The notes under the pieces: model-generated
Seen by the model: only the letters and a program-made list of their open reading frames with translations
What the model was told of the DNA's origin: nothing
Database searches by the model: none
Shown: piece by piece, positions 9,839 to 20,928 of the stretch
How the letters are laid out: each line of letters starts with the position of its first letter
Numbering within the stretch: position 1 is the first letter of the stretch
Translations under genes and position numbers: made by a program
Assembly (NCBI GenBank): GCA_013339765.2
Contig: CM023457.1
Location: 80,224,192 to 80,288,191 of the forward strand
Direction: 5' to 3'
DNA from: Haemaphysalis longicornis
Taxonomy: Eukaryota > Arthropoda > Arachnida > Ixodida > Ixodidae
DNA: 64,000 bases

Positions 9839-12800
9839 GAGAACCTGCCGGCGATATGTTGTTGCCTTGTTGGGATTCGTTGCCCAGGGGCTCAAAGTGA
9901 ATGTGCCGTCACCGCCACCGTGCGACGATGTCGGCGGTTATGGCGAAGCCGGAACGGGCCCGGTTGAGAAAAACCTGGGCACCGTGAGATAAGCCCGGAG
10001 GCAGAGGATGCGGGTTCTGGGGTACTGCTTATGAACTAAACGAACACCTGCACGGTATGCCAAACAAGCTGGTTGCTATTCTGCTGCAAGAGACGCGCGG
10101 AACTGGCCCTGCGATACGCGGTTACCGGGGATACGCCACTCCGGCCATCCGACGGGTCCTTCCTCGGAGATCGGGAATAAGCGCTGTTTACGTCAGGCAA
10201 GGTGTTCCCCACTGCCAAGTGCCCACAATGGAATTTGGTAGCGATGTACAGGAGGTGGTGGCAGTAAGGATTTCCCTGGGCCGTCAAAAGCTGTTAGTGG
10301 CGTCAGCTTACGTTCCACCTGCTGTTAGACGTGCAGATTTTAATGGATTCGACGCCTCCGTAGCCTCTACCCTAATGACATGGCAGTGTTTGGTGGTGAT
10401 TTTAATGCGTTAAGCCCAACGTGGGGCTACCGCTGCTCATCTGTTCGGGGTCGCAGTCTGGAAAAGACGGCCGAGGATGGCGACCTGGCACTGGTAAATA
10501 TTTTAACAGTGGCAACCCGTCTAGGCTCAGGACCCTGTCAACGAGACGCAATTCCCGATTTGACATGGGCCACTAGTACCCAATTGGTGGCGCGAAACCT
10601 CTCCATGGGGTAGTGACCACTACCCTCTATGGATTCAACTCAGCAGTTCTACTCGTGCCATACAGCCTACGAAGCAACTCAGGTTTACAGATTGGCAACG
10701 TTTCCGAATACTTCTAGCCTTAACACCAACCCAGCTGTTCCACCAGCCAGGCGATACTCCTACGCATGCCCTGGTTAGCCGCATTGTTGAGACAGCTAGA
10801 GGAGCTACTCAAACTTTACAGACAGAGCCTGACACACTATCTCCAGGCCGTCACCTCATTAATTTGTGGCGGATTCGAGACACTTACAAAAGCGCTACTG
10901 TGCTGGAGGCCGCACTTATTCAGATCTCGTGCAAATCCGCCAACACAATGCCCACATTTGGCATCACACGAGGAAACTTGTGAGGAACCGCTGGGAGGAG
11001 CATTGCGCTACGTTTTCTTACTGAATCGGAGCTCGGAAGCTGTGGGGAACGTTCCGGGCCATCACTGGTGGCACGAGCTCTCAGGCTACAGTCCTCGGCT
11101 GTGCTTCTGCGCACCGGAGCCACTCCACGATGCTTCGAACGAGAAGCTGCAAGGGACGTCTTCCCGCAGCCATCCTCTACGCCACCCCAGAACATTTACT
11201 TCTCGGAGACGGTAGACGAAAAACGAACCCCCGTGAGGTGCCCTTCACTATTACTGAACTTATAACTGCACTAGGAGCAAGTAAACGTGCGCAGTGTGCC
11301 CGGCAAAGATGGTGGGACTGTAGATGGCCATGCTGCGGAATGTAGATGAACAAACTAGATTCGACCTACTGGAACTGTTGAATTCCATTTGGGCCTCAGG
11401 ACACCTGCCAGAATCTTTCAGGCACGCACTCGTCACACCCATTCCTAAGGCTGGGAAAGATCCATCCACGATGTCTAATCTACGTCCCATCTCCCTGACG
11501 TCGACATTGTGCAAATTACTTGAACGAATGGCCGCTACCCGAATCATCCACTACTTGGAAGAGGAGGCTTTCTTTTTCCACCCCACGCAGACTGGATTCA
11601 GAACCAATCTCGCAACGCATGACAGCATCCACTGCCTTCGGCGGGTACTCCGCCGTACACGACATATAAACCACACATCTTGGTGGCTGTAGACCTTCGC
11701 AAGGCTTTCGACACCGTCTCCCACCACGCGGTACTACAAGCCCTTTGCGAAGCTTACCCGGGTAAAAGAATGAGGAATTTCGTGCGAGTCTTCCTGGCAG
11801 ACAGGACATTTGAAATACGCTCGGGACGTGTGAATACCCAACGTTTCAAGAACACCTGCGGGGTACCACAAGGTGCCGTAATGTCCCCGATATTACTCAA
11901 TGTCGTAATGGCAAAGCTAGTCAAAGGCGTTGCTGCCGTCACAGGGGTTTATGTCACGGCTTACGCTGACGACGTGACCATCTGGATGGAGGCCAACGAT
12001 CACCCTACGACTGAGGCCGCCGTACAGCGCCTGCAACATGCTTTGGACACATTCACGGCCCTTCTGATACCCACTGGCATTGAGGTGTCAGCAACAAAAA
12101 CAAATTACTTAGCTGTGCACGGCAAAGCCACTAATCGTGAGCGTATTCCTTAACTATCGCAGGGCAACCCCTCAAGCCAGCTCCAGATGTTTGGATCCGC
12201 ATAATGGGTGTTCCGTTTCATAAAAGCGGGGGAGCTCAAGAGTGGACTCAGACAGCTCAAACCATTGTGGCGACGTCTCCTGCACATAATGCGTCGTATC
12301 GTTGGCACTTTCGGCGATGCTTCGCAAGATATTGCTCGACGTCTAGTACAGGCAGTGCTGGTATGTAGAGCGGTCTACGGCGCCATGTGTTACGATCTAA
12401 CGAAGTACCAACTTCACCAGCTACAGGTCTTGTATCGGGGAGCGCTTAGGGCTATTACTGGCCTGCCCCGTCACACTCGCGTCGAAGAGCTGTACCGTTA
12501 TGCTGACTTGCCCACGCTTGGGGATACCATCTCTGCGCGCATAGCAGGGGCCAACGGCCGTCGCCACTTGACAATGCAGGGTCGCTGCCTGCCCCGTCAC
12601 GACGGTGAGCGACTACAAGTTGAGCCGCCCATCCATCCACACGTTCGCCCATGGGAGGACGTGCTGATTACAGAGCGGCGACCAGCACCCCAGAAAACTA
12701 CTCGTGCTACTTATGCGGCGCAATGTGCCACACTGGTACAGACCACTGCAGTCTCTCACGCTGCGGATCCGCGCACATTACGTGTGTACGTGGACGCCTC

Positions 12801-13274
12801 CTGGCAACCTCGCACGGCCGCTGGGGCGCTTGCAGCTGTAGCGGCAGGCAGCAATGAACGCAGCGTTACAACCTACATCCTCGACTCCATTCCGGACAGC
12901 ACCAAAGTTGAGCTGCGCGCTGTTCAACAAGGCCTACGCCCAGCACGTTCGGTTCTGCAGGCATGCAATCACCGCGCGTACCAACGTGTGCAAATTTTCA
13001 CGGACTGTGCCGAGGCCTTAAGTTCCTTTATAGGAATTCAACGGAAATACTCTGCAGCACACTGCATTAAACGATCATGCAGCTCCCTGCACAAAACCTT
13101 CCACACACCCATAATCGTACGGTGAATCCCCTGGCCATGGAGGGCATCCCGGTAATGAAATCGTCCACAGGCTGGCGAGGGAGGCATCTTCGTCGTACCG
13201 CCGTCAGCCCGGGGAGACCATTGCCAGCGGAGCCCACTTCCATCCTGACGAGGAGCGCCAGCAGCCAGTCGTCT
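9839..13274 (+). pseudogene. I-clade-like LINE: endonuclease, RT and RNase H, frameshifted
   Basis: Successive plus frames give an apurinic-type endonuclease (ILLQETRGTG from 10080; GGDFNALSPTWGYR at about 10390; GSDHYPLWIQL near 10615), a region ahead of the RT, and an RT. The RT covers FRHALVTPIPKAGKDP and LRPISLTSTLCKLLERM (11324-11692), then VAVDLRKAFDTVSH and VPQGAVMSPILLN, with an intact YADD near 11960. An RNase H follows in 12208-13125 (VYVDASW, VELRAVQQGL, IFTDCAEAL) and in a shifted frame to GHPGNE at about 13150. Five or more frameshifts are needed. The RNase H end stops at the 17-bp array at 13275. The order EN-RT-RNase H is characteristic of I-group LINEs. The first 170 bases are unassigned leader. 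Confidence 0.85.
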
Positions 13275-13342
13275 AGGGGTACAACGTGTGAAAAGGTACA
13301 ACGCATCAAGAGGTCCAACGCGTCAAAAAATCCAACAAGCCT
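13275..13342 (+). repeat. 17-bp foldback array, forward
   Basis: Four units of the AGAGGTCCAACGCGTCA type abut the RNase H end of the plus-strand LINE. Confidence 0.75.
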
Positions 13343-13978
13343 TGCTTTATTCGTGTTCTCCATTTATATCTTAACCCTCAGCCGTTCTTAATACTTAACC
13401 TCTTCAGCTCATTGTATAAAAAGGCTACATCCAATAAAATGTCCCAGTAATACTCGGTCGTTTAAGTTATGCGGTTCTACATTGCGATTAGTGGCTGCTT
13501 GTGATGGTTACTGGTTGTTCTAGCTCCCGTCTCCCTCGACCGCCAGTCTTTCCGCACGAAAAGTAACGGTGGGGTCAACTTCAGCTGCCGCAAAGAGTAA
13601 CGAAGTGACATGAAAATTGCTCCCACTGTAACTGTAGCGCTGCCTGCCCTTTGGGTGTGCTTTTAAAGCTTGTGTTACCGGTTCCTTTGACTGAATTACA
13701 TAAAACAACGACGTCGGCACGAGAGTAGGGGGAGAAATATAATGAAAAAACTATACTATTTTCACACGTGCAGAAGCAACACGTCTTCTTCGTCGAGGTC
13801 ACAAGGGAAAGTGTTCCACTCAAAGCTTCTCTTCACGGGTGAGGACGAAACTCTCCCGTCTGGGCCGACCTCCGCCAGCGCTCCACGGTGCGTCTCTGGT
13901 TTCGCATTTCTTGGAAAGCTTGGTTGTCTGTTCTTGGTTCTTTTACTTTACCCGTGGGTTTGCGGTGATTTATTACAG
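13343..13978. other. Interior of the composite element, unassigned
   Basis: This stretch lies between a forward and a reverse 17-bp array, so it could be the loop of a smaller foldback. A TATAAAAA motif (about 13417) and AATAAA (about 13434) are 17 bases apart, which recalls an LTR, but no terminal repeat pair was found. A 138-codon plus frame (13742-14158) runs into the arrays and is not credible. Confidence 0.35.
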
Positions 13979-14197
13979 CTTGGACCTCTCGACTCGTTTG
14001 ACCTTTTGACTCGTCTCAGGCGCGTCAAGAGGTTCACAGTGAATCAGGAGGTACAGCGAGTGAAGAGATCCAACGAGTCAAAAGGTCCACGGCGAGTCAA
14101 GAGGTCCAACGAGAAAAGAGATCCAACGGGTCAAGAGATCCAGTATTGGACCTTCTGACGCATTGGATCTGCTATCTCGTTTGAACTCTTGACTCGG
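13979..14197. repeat. 17-bp foldback arrays, reverse-forward-reverse
   Basis: Reverse units (13979-14019, CTCGTTTGACC type) are followed by six or seven forward units (14020-14142) and again by reverse units (14143-14197). Adjacent opposite arrays could pair into hairpins. Confidence 0.75.
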
Positions 14198-15216
14198 AAT
14201 CACCCCGGGTGCAGAGGACGGAGCCTTGGAAAGGAGCTGGAGCGGCCTCGGTGCTGTTTCGTGTCCTTGTCACTCGACTGGGCACTGGTGAAAGTTCCTT
14301 GCTGGCGATCTGATATGTCCGATGGAGGGTGAGGTCCTCCTTGATCTTAGTTGGTGTCGCAACCATTCGTTCTGTCTGAGCACAAAGGGGGTTCGTACCT
14401 GTGACTACATTTTTGTCTCCAGTCGGGTGACCTTTCCCACATATGGCACATGTGACTTTACATGCGTGATCCTTTGGCCGGGTTTGTGAGGGCGCATGTT
14501 TTTCAGCACTGTCTGTTAGGGTACGGACACACATCCATTCGGTGCCCTACCCTGCCCGAGGTTGCACACAATTCGTTTTTTTTTCTCTTATGCAAGAAAC
14601 AGCGGTAATCCGCACTGTGGTAGTAAACGAAGGGACCTGTTGGCCCTCAATGTCCAAGTCAAACGATTTTATTATAAATAGAATGTTGAGTACATGGTTA
14701 GGATATACAGAAGGAGGTCCCAAAGTCACAGACTGCAACGGAAAGACAAATATCACAGAGTTCTACTTGCCCATGCGACCGGCCTGGAGTACTGTAGGAT
14801 TCGTTGAGTGCGCGAGGCTGGGGGTACTACCCTCAGCGGTGTCAGCTGGATGTTTCATGAATAACCCCCTTGATGGTATCTTCAAGAGGAACGATGTATG
14901 CAGAAGTTGCACAGCAGGCGTCGCCAATTGAGAGTTCTTGAATCTTCTACTTTTCTGCCCTCGTCACGGCAGAAGTACTCAGTATAAGGATGTTTTGCTG
15001 GGAGTAGTACCGGAGAATATTTTCCGAGACGTGGGAAGATGGGATTGCAGCAGCGCAAAGAACATTGTCCCGAAGTTGAGAATCACTCACTTTGATTACA
15101 TCCAGACCATCATGGGTGCGAATGACGATTTTGATGTCCTCCTTCGGCAACCGTGGTTGCCTGGGACGTGTAGGGTGTCGGTGAGACGGAATCTTTGCCG
15201 AAATTTTTACACTCAC
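14198..15216 (-). pseudogene. LINE ORF1 (gag-like), N-terminal half with zinc knuckles
   Basis: The minus strand from 15216 reads PRQPRLPKEDIKIVIRTHDG then LDVIKVSDSQLRDNVL, a block I recognise from the ORF1 of abundant tick LINEs. Shifted frames continue, and a 14534-14172 frame contains CAICGKGHPTGDKN, the last zinc knuckle, in which the final Cys is Val. Several frameshifts and stops occur between 14940 and 14540. The frame runs into the reverse array at 14197, and its continuation is at 9337-8574. In this family the protein binds the LINE RNA; this copy is dead. Confidence 0.75.
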
Positions 15217-15530
15217 ATGCTACTCGGTGGGGGATGGGAAGAAACACAATGACATCATAAACAACAAGGCAAAGGAAGGAAATTTAAAGAAGTAAAATAA
15301 GGGATGAAAAAGCAAAAAAAAATCTAAAGTTTCAGTGTGTGTGAGTAGTGTGATGAAGCCGTCCAAATATGCTAAGCTTTAAATCCTTTCAGTGACGCCG
15401 ATCTCTCAGAGATAACCAAACAACGCCGCCAGTGCTCAGAAGTTAGCTTATGCGGAGGACCATGGACCAAAGAAGTACTGTCATGGGCAATGGCCCTTCT
15501 CTTAGGCGCTCTATGTTCCTCACAAGGTGC
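15190..15530 (-). repeat. 3' end of the antisense LINE family shared with modules A and B
   Basis: This segment matches about 43395-43720 (module A) and about 61000-61060 plus 62700-62945 (module B). The shared landmarks are CTCACATGCTACTCGGTGGG, GGAAACACAATG and GAAGTACTGTCA. It appears to be the C-terminal region and 3' untranslated part of a minus-strand LINE, present here without its RNase H domain. Confidence 0.6.
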
Positions 15531-15708
15531 CACGTTGGTGCCACAAGGTGCCACAAGGTGCCACATTTACGCGAGGCACTCTAACAGCTATGGGTGTTTG
15601 ACACAATTTGTTTCACGATGCGCCTTCATGCTTCCGCCTCCAAGCTCGATGCATAGCTGCTCGTTAATTCCTGCTGCCATGTATACGAAGAGTTGATGAC
15701 GATGGTGG
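15531..15708. other. Unassigned, flanks the hAT-like element
   Basis: The motif CACAAGGTGCCAC occurs three times in about 40 bases (15520-15565). Nothing else is supportable. Confidence 0.3.
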
Positions 15709-15794
15709 GTTCCGCTCAGTGGCGTAACTAGATAAGATGGCGCCCATGGCAAATATATTTTCGCGCCCCCCATGATAACAATGATAGTGACTAT

Positions 15795-15797
15795 TAC

Positions 15798-15848
<51 letters not shown>
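15795..15848. repeat. (ATT)n microsatellite interrupted by a LINE
   Basis: ATT repeats end where LINE sequence begins and resume at about 18741-18798, so the LINE seems to have entered a microsatellite inside the hAT-like element. Confidence 0.8.
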
Positions 15849-15852
<4 letters not shown>

Positions 15853-18745
15853 CCCCGGATGTATTACCTGCTGTATTTAATCGAACACTCACATCCATAG
15901 AAAATGTCTCAAATGCACACTCCAACCATAAGCTCATTATACTTGGAGACTTCAACACCCCAGGTATTCGCTGGAACAGTCTTTCCTTTGAGCACAAAAA
16001 CCATTATGCAGCGCAGAAATGCAGCATGCTATTAGATTTTCAATCGTTCACCTCCATGCAGCAGTTTTGCCGCATAGAAAACTCTTGTGGTAATGTTCTA
16101 GATGTGTGCTTCTCAAACTTAAAAAACGTACAAGTGTGTGCCTCCGAAATATCCCTTGTGCACCCCGACAAGTTTCACCCCCCTCTTATTGTCTCTGTCT
16201 CGGTCGCGACCCAGCATCGCTCTGGCGGTGTTGACAATTGTGCAGTCCCGCGATATGCTTTCAAGCGTGGAGATTATGCTGGGCTGTATCACTTTTATTC
16301 ATCTGCTGAATGGTCTAGTGTTTTGGATGTCAATGATGTTGACGAACAGGTTCGACGTTTCACTGAAATCGTCAGAAGGGGCATGGAAAAGTATATCCCT
16401 TGTTATGAGCCTGTTCCTTCCAAATTTCCCCACTGGTTTTCTAAAGAACTTCGAAGTTGGCTTAAACTTAAGGATAGCGCCCACAAAAAGGCCAAGCGTT
16501 CTGGGCTTGACAAGTGGAAAGCGGAGTTTAGTCGGTATCGCTCACTTTGTAAAATCCTCTACCGGCGTGACCACCAGCTCTATATAGAATCGTTAGAGGC
16601 TGCTGCGTCTCAGAAACCGGCTGAATTCTGGAGGTATCTACGCGGCCGTTCTAAGGCGTCTAAAGAACACGTTAGCCTGCTTAATTCCGATGGTGAAGAG
16701 GTCGAGGATGTTGCAGTTTTGCTCAGTACTTTCATTCTGTCTTTCAACTGCCAGATGGCAACGACGAAAGCCTATCGTTTAATAACTCTAATTTTAACAC
16801 ACTTAGGTTCGATGGAAAAATTGTCAATGATAGCCTTCAACGGATGAAACCATCATTTTCCTGTGGTGCAGATGGAATTCCAGCAGCCCTCATGAAGGCT
16901 TACGGCAACATTTTTGTGCCTGTCTTAACTTCCATTTATAATAACTGCTTACTTTTAGGTAAATTTCCTTGTGCATGGAAGATCGCTCGAATTTTTCCAA
17001 TATTTAAGTCTGGTGATAAGTCAGCCGTTTCTAACTATCGCCCGATCTCACTCCTTTGTGTCGCCTCAAAACTCTTTGAGTCAGCTCTGCACAAAGTTCT
17101 TGCTGCCTGCGTCAAGAACGTTGTGATACCAAATCAGCACGGCTTTTTCTCGGGTCGATCGACGGTCACAAATCTTGCAAGCTTTATGACACAGGCTTCG
17201 GCTGCAGTTTGTGAAAACGGCCAGTTGGACGTTATTTATTTTGACCTCAGTAAGGCGTTTGATGTGGTGAACCATCAGTTATTAATTAACAAGCTTGCTA
17301 AGTCCGGTGTAGACGCAAGCCTTGTTGCCTTGTTGTACCAACTATCTCCTTGACCGGTCCTTTTATGTAGATGTTAACTACAAAAGTCTATTGTTTACCC
17401 TGCAACAAGTGGTGTACCCCAGGGTTCCGTGCCGGGTCCATTATTGTTTTCTGTCTTTATCAATGATGTTTCAACAGTGTTAACAAACTTTTCTTTTCTT
17501 CTCTATGCTGGTGATGTCAAACTATTTAGGCACATTAGCGGTGTTCAGGACTGCTGTGCCTTGCAGAGGGATGTGTCGGAATTATCGGTCTGGTGCAAGA
17601 AAAACTGCCTAATTTTAAACCCCACTAAAACAAAGGTTGTCACCTACAGCCGGAAAACCCACCGTCTGCTGTTTTCCTACAGTATTGAGGGAGCTCCTCT
17701 GCAAAGGGTTGATGAGATTAGGGACCTAGGGGTGCTTTTCGACAGTACCCTCTCTTTTTCTCCTCATATTAGGCTCATCACCCGGCGAGCATTCCGAAGC
17801 CTTGGAAATGTGTGTCGGATTACAAAGGAATTCTCTTCTCCAGATCCATTTCTAATGCTATACAATGCAATATGTATACCACAGTTAGAATATGCTTCTG
17901 TTGCCTGGAACGGCATCTCCAAATCTAGTAGTGAATTAATAGAACGTGTGCAGAAGAAGTTTTTATCCATATTTAAGCACCGTCATCACAATCACAGTTT
18001 TTCATCCTGATTCTGACTTACCCATAGTCCCTTCCATCCCTTCCTTGAACTGCAGACGTATGCGTGCAGACCTTACATTTCTTCACAAAATTGTTCATGG
18101 CGACCTTTCTTTCGCAGACCTGCTTAACTGTTTAGAGTTTAGTGTACCACAAAAGCCCACCAGGTCGCATCGCCCGTTCTTGACCGCTGCGCGCAACTCC
18201 AATCATTCTCCTGTGCGCAGAATACAGAATTGTTACAACCGCTTCTTTAAACGCCTTGACATCTTTCAGAAATCCTTTACAATTTACCGAACAGCGCTGT
18301 TGAATACAGTATGTTAAACACCTATGATATGTCTGTCGCTCTTTTTTTTTTCTGGAATTTGGTTTCTCTGCGGTTGTGTCTATCCAACTGATAGTTGCCT
18401 ATTTTTGAAACTGTTTACTGTCATTTGTTCGTATTATCATTTGTCTCTACACTCCGTTGTTTTTGTTGTATTACTGTCAAACTTTATTGCTCTGCCTGTT
18501 GTGTGGCCTTTACGACAGGCAGAGCAACATAGGCATCTTCTTTTTCTATTTTTTACCTGTACCCAGGCTCCGCCTGCGCTTTATTTGTCATTTTCACTAC
18601 TTCAATTTGTCTGTCTTGTCGCTTGTTTGTTTCTTGCTATATGTTTCTTGTATTTTGTTTTCATGTAACTACCCGTGCGCCAGCACTCAGGCCTCTGGCT
18701 GTTCCTGGGCACGTAAATAAACATGATTGATTGATTGATTATTAT
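15849..18745 (+). pseudogene. CR1/Jockey-group LINE (endonuclease and RT) nested in the hAT-like element
   Basis: The endonuclease end reads LGDFNTPGIRWN near 15940. A 273-codon frame (16026-16847) follows with the region ahead of the RT (WFSKELRSWLKLKD). The RT lies in 16844-17353 (NYRPISLLCVASKLFES, then VIYFDLSKAFDVVNH) and 17429-18010 (PGPLLFSVFINDV). The catalytic box is YAGD near 17503 instead of YADD. The C-terminal part continues in 17946-18317. AATAAA near 18716 and a TGATT repeat tail at 18724-18740 end the copy. There is no RNase H. At least three frameshifts and the YAGD change indicate loss of function. The 5' end is truncated inside the endonuclease. Confidence 0.85.
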
Positions 18746-19149
18746 TTTCATTATTATTATTGTTTTTATTATTACTATTATTATTATCGTCGTCAATATG
18801 TTGAAAAAAAAGGCCATCTGGCTGTTTCGGGAAAGCGAATGAGTGATTTTTTAATTGATTGTTCGCTACAGTGGACGGTAGCCGTCTTAGCATATGTGTT
18901 CATCGTACCATATACCCCAGAAGTCCACAAAGTTCGAAAGAAAAGTGAAAAAGAAATGGACCTTGTCGGTTACTGGTTTTCGTTTCGCTTTACATAAAAT
19001 AGAACCATGAAATGTATTGCTCAAATGATTTATTGCAAACTTCCTATCTGCATACCATGCCCACGTTTTTTTTATTAATGCTAATGATGCGTTAAAATAC
19101 TCACTCCGGCAAAACCTGTTGTCTCCTCGTCGCAAATCACTGCCTTTTG

Positions 19150-19545
19150 TGACGCCAGTGCTGATGCTCATCATCAGCAAGTTGTCAAGAAAAAAAAATG
19201 ACTCCAATCCACGCTGTGTGAAGGTGGTTGGAAAGAGCTTTAAACGACACCCACACAACAATTGCTCATGCTACGCCACTTGGATTCACACACGTGGCTC
19301 TACAAACAGTGAAACAAGAGATTCTGCCAGCCGTTACCTAAAATTCGCGGTGGCGGCGTCACGAACGCAGCAGCGTCGGCCACGGCCGGGCTAGAGCGGC
19401 GGATGCCGCCGCTGTAGCCCGGCTGTGAGTCGGCGGGAACAAAACGGCGAGGAGCGTCTTTCAAAGGGTGAGACATCGGAACCTAGCCATCCTTATGTGC
19501 TAGCTCGGGGCTGCGGCAGGAAATGAAACCGCGCAAGCTGAGGAG
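19150..19545 (+). repeat. Dispersed repeat, copy 1 (inverted relative to 25060-25475)
   Basis: GACTCCAATCCAC, GGTGGTT, TTTAAACGACAC, ACACACGTGGCTCTACAAAC, CCGCTGTAGCCCGG and ATGTGCTAGCTCGG occur here in order. They occur in the same order on the opposite strand at 25475-25060. This copy lies inside the hAT-like element. Confidence 0.7.
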
Positions 19546-20288
19546 CGCAATGCTTTCTACTGAGCATTCGCGGCGGGTATAGTTTTTGATCGAACACGAC
19601 TATAATGCTTTGGAGTGAATATAAAAGAGGATCCCTAAAATCTACTGCGCGTGGTTCAACTCGCCTTGTAAGAATACCTGAAAAGGATTAATCTAATTGT
19701 ACGGGTGCAAATTTTAAGAGCGCCACCCACTCCCCCGCCCGCTTCTGGAATACAAACGAAAACAGAAAGCACATGCATAAATGCAGCACGCACACACGCT
19801 GGATATCATCTGGGGTTGCCGCCTGGACTTCGTACCTAAGTTTTCACACAAATGGATGGCGCCGCTTTGTGACAGAATGCAGTAAGAAAAGAAACTACTT
19901 GAACAGACACATTGTAGCGAAGGTATATTCCTGAGGAAGACAAGGACGGACAGCTAGAAGGGGTCATATACGGGGCGCTATGCCGGGAGGTGCGTGGGGC
20001 GCTAGCGCCCCGTGTGTGTCCTCGGAAATTGCGCCCCATGTGTGACGCCCACTTGTCGTCCTTGTCTTCATTGGCCCTCTTCTTTTGCTGCAAGGTCGTG
20101 CCAACAAGCCCATTCTGGCGCTCTCATCAGGGACTTTTGCGGCAGTGACACCCCGCTGCGGTGACATACGGTAACCCGCTGCTGTTTTTTTCCCTCGGGC
20201 ACATGTTGAGAGGACTCTGCTCGGCGCCCCCTCTCAAGTGGCGCCCGGGGCACTTGTACCCCCTTGCCCCCCTTTAGTTACGCCACTG
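19546..20288. other. Right part of the hAT-like element
   Basis: This is non-coding. GGCGCCC and GGGGCGC motifs are frequent in the last 350 bases, including GGCGCTAGCGCCCC near 19998. Short minus frames at 20253-19836 are low-complexity and not credible. Confidence 0.5.
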
Positions 20289-20296
20289 GTTCCGCT

Positions 20297-20734
20297 GCCT
20301 GTCTCTTAGCAATTCTTTCGCTTGGATCTTCTTCTTTATTACTTGATCTGCGATATACTAGTGTGAACGGCAACTTCCGCAAAGCAGGGTTACGCGCGTC
20401 CTATGTATGCTCTGAAACGCTTCGAAGGTGCATGGTCTAGGTTACATTTCAGTGCTTCAGAAGCCAACGCTGACTTTTCCCTCAAGTGGTTATTTAATAA
20501 TCTCGCACTAAAAAGTACACACAAACAGATATTCCAGTTTGCGTAGATAGTCGTCTTCAAAATCGTTTGCTATTGAAGAAACTGAAAAGGTCTTCAACGT
20601 CGGATACCACCAACCGCGGGTGAGTTTCGTCCCCACAGTATCGGAATTACGCGACAGAAAGTGTCGCAGTAATCGCGGTGCAGTGGCGTACGTACGAATG
20701 ATAATTAATACTTTACATTTATTGTACATTATTG
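20297..20734. other. Spacer with a possible LINE trace
   Basis: A minus frame near 20640-20510 ends DFEDDYLRKLEYLF. It faintly resembles the sequence just upstream of the LINE C-terminus at 45700-45610. Otherwise nothing is supportable. Confidence 0.3.
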
Positions 20735-20928
20735 CACTATTATTGTAGAGTATTGAACGAGATGCATATCGTATCTTGTCCAATCTCCCGAATTCGCGCA
20801 GAAAAATTCTCGAGGCAAAGCCACCAGAAGGCGCCTGCTCCACAGCTCGCTCACGAAAGTGGTAGGACGCGGTGTAAACGCTATTTGTTCGACTCTTGCT
20901 GCCAGCTGCTGGTTATCCTCTTCCGTCA

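Larger units (their letters stand above)
9338..14197. mobile_element. Composite foldback-like element bounded by inverted 17-bp repeat arrays
   Basis: The left end (9338-9465) is a tandem array of a 17-bp unit, AGAGGTCCAACGAGTCA, in forward orientation. The right end (14143-14197) carries the same unit in reverse. A further forward array lies at 13275-13342, and a reverse-then-forward pair at 13979-14142. The whole block separates two halves of one minus-strand LINE ORF1, so it is an insertion or the product of several. Inside are a 3' LINE end (minus), a long I-type LINE (plus) and 640 unassigned bases. No transposase was found. No clear target duplication is visible at the outer edges, which could reflect recombination between arrays. 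Drosophila FB and Galileo elements are the closest architectural analogues. Confidence 0.6.
15717..20288. mobile_element. hAT-like element with perfect 8-bp target duplications
   Basis: Inverted ends CAGTGGCGTAACTA (15717-15730) and TAGTTACGCCACTG (20275-20288) are flanked by identical 8-bp copies of GTTCCGCT (15709-15716 and 20289-20296). An 8-bp duplication and a CAGTGGCG-type terminus are typical of hAT transposons. About 2.9 kb of its 4572 bp is a nested LINE. Subterminal GGCGCCC motifs occur at both ends. No transposase frame is recognisable, so it is probably non-autonomous. Confidence 0.85.

Noticed and set aside
20520..20650. Extension of the TRAF duplication upstream to match 45607-45716
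   Set aside because: The similarity is faint and better explained by fragments of the same LINE family. In the second copy it lies 3 kb away.
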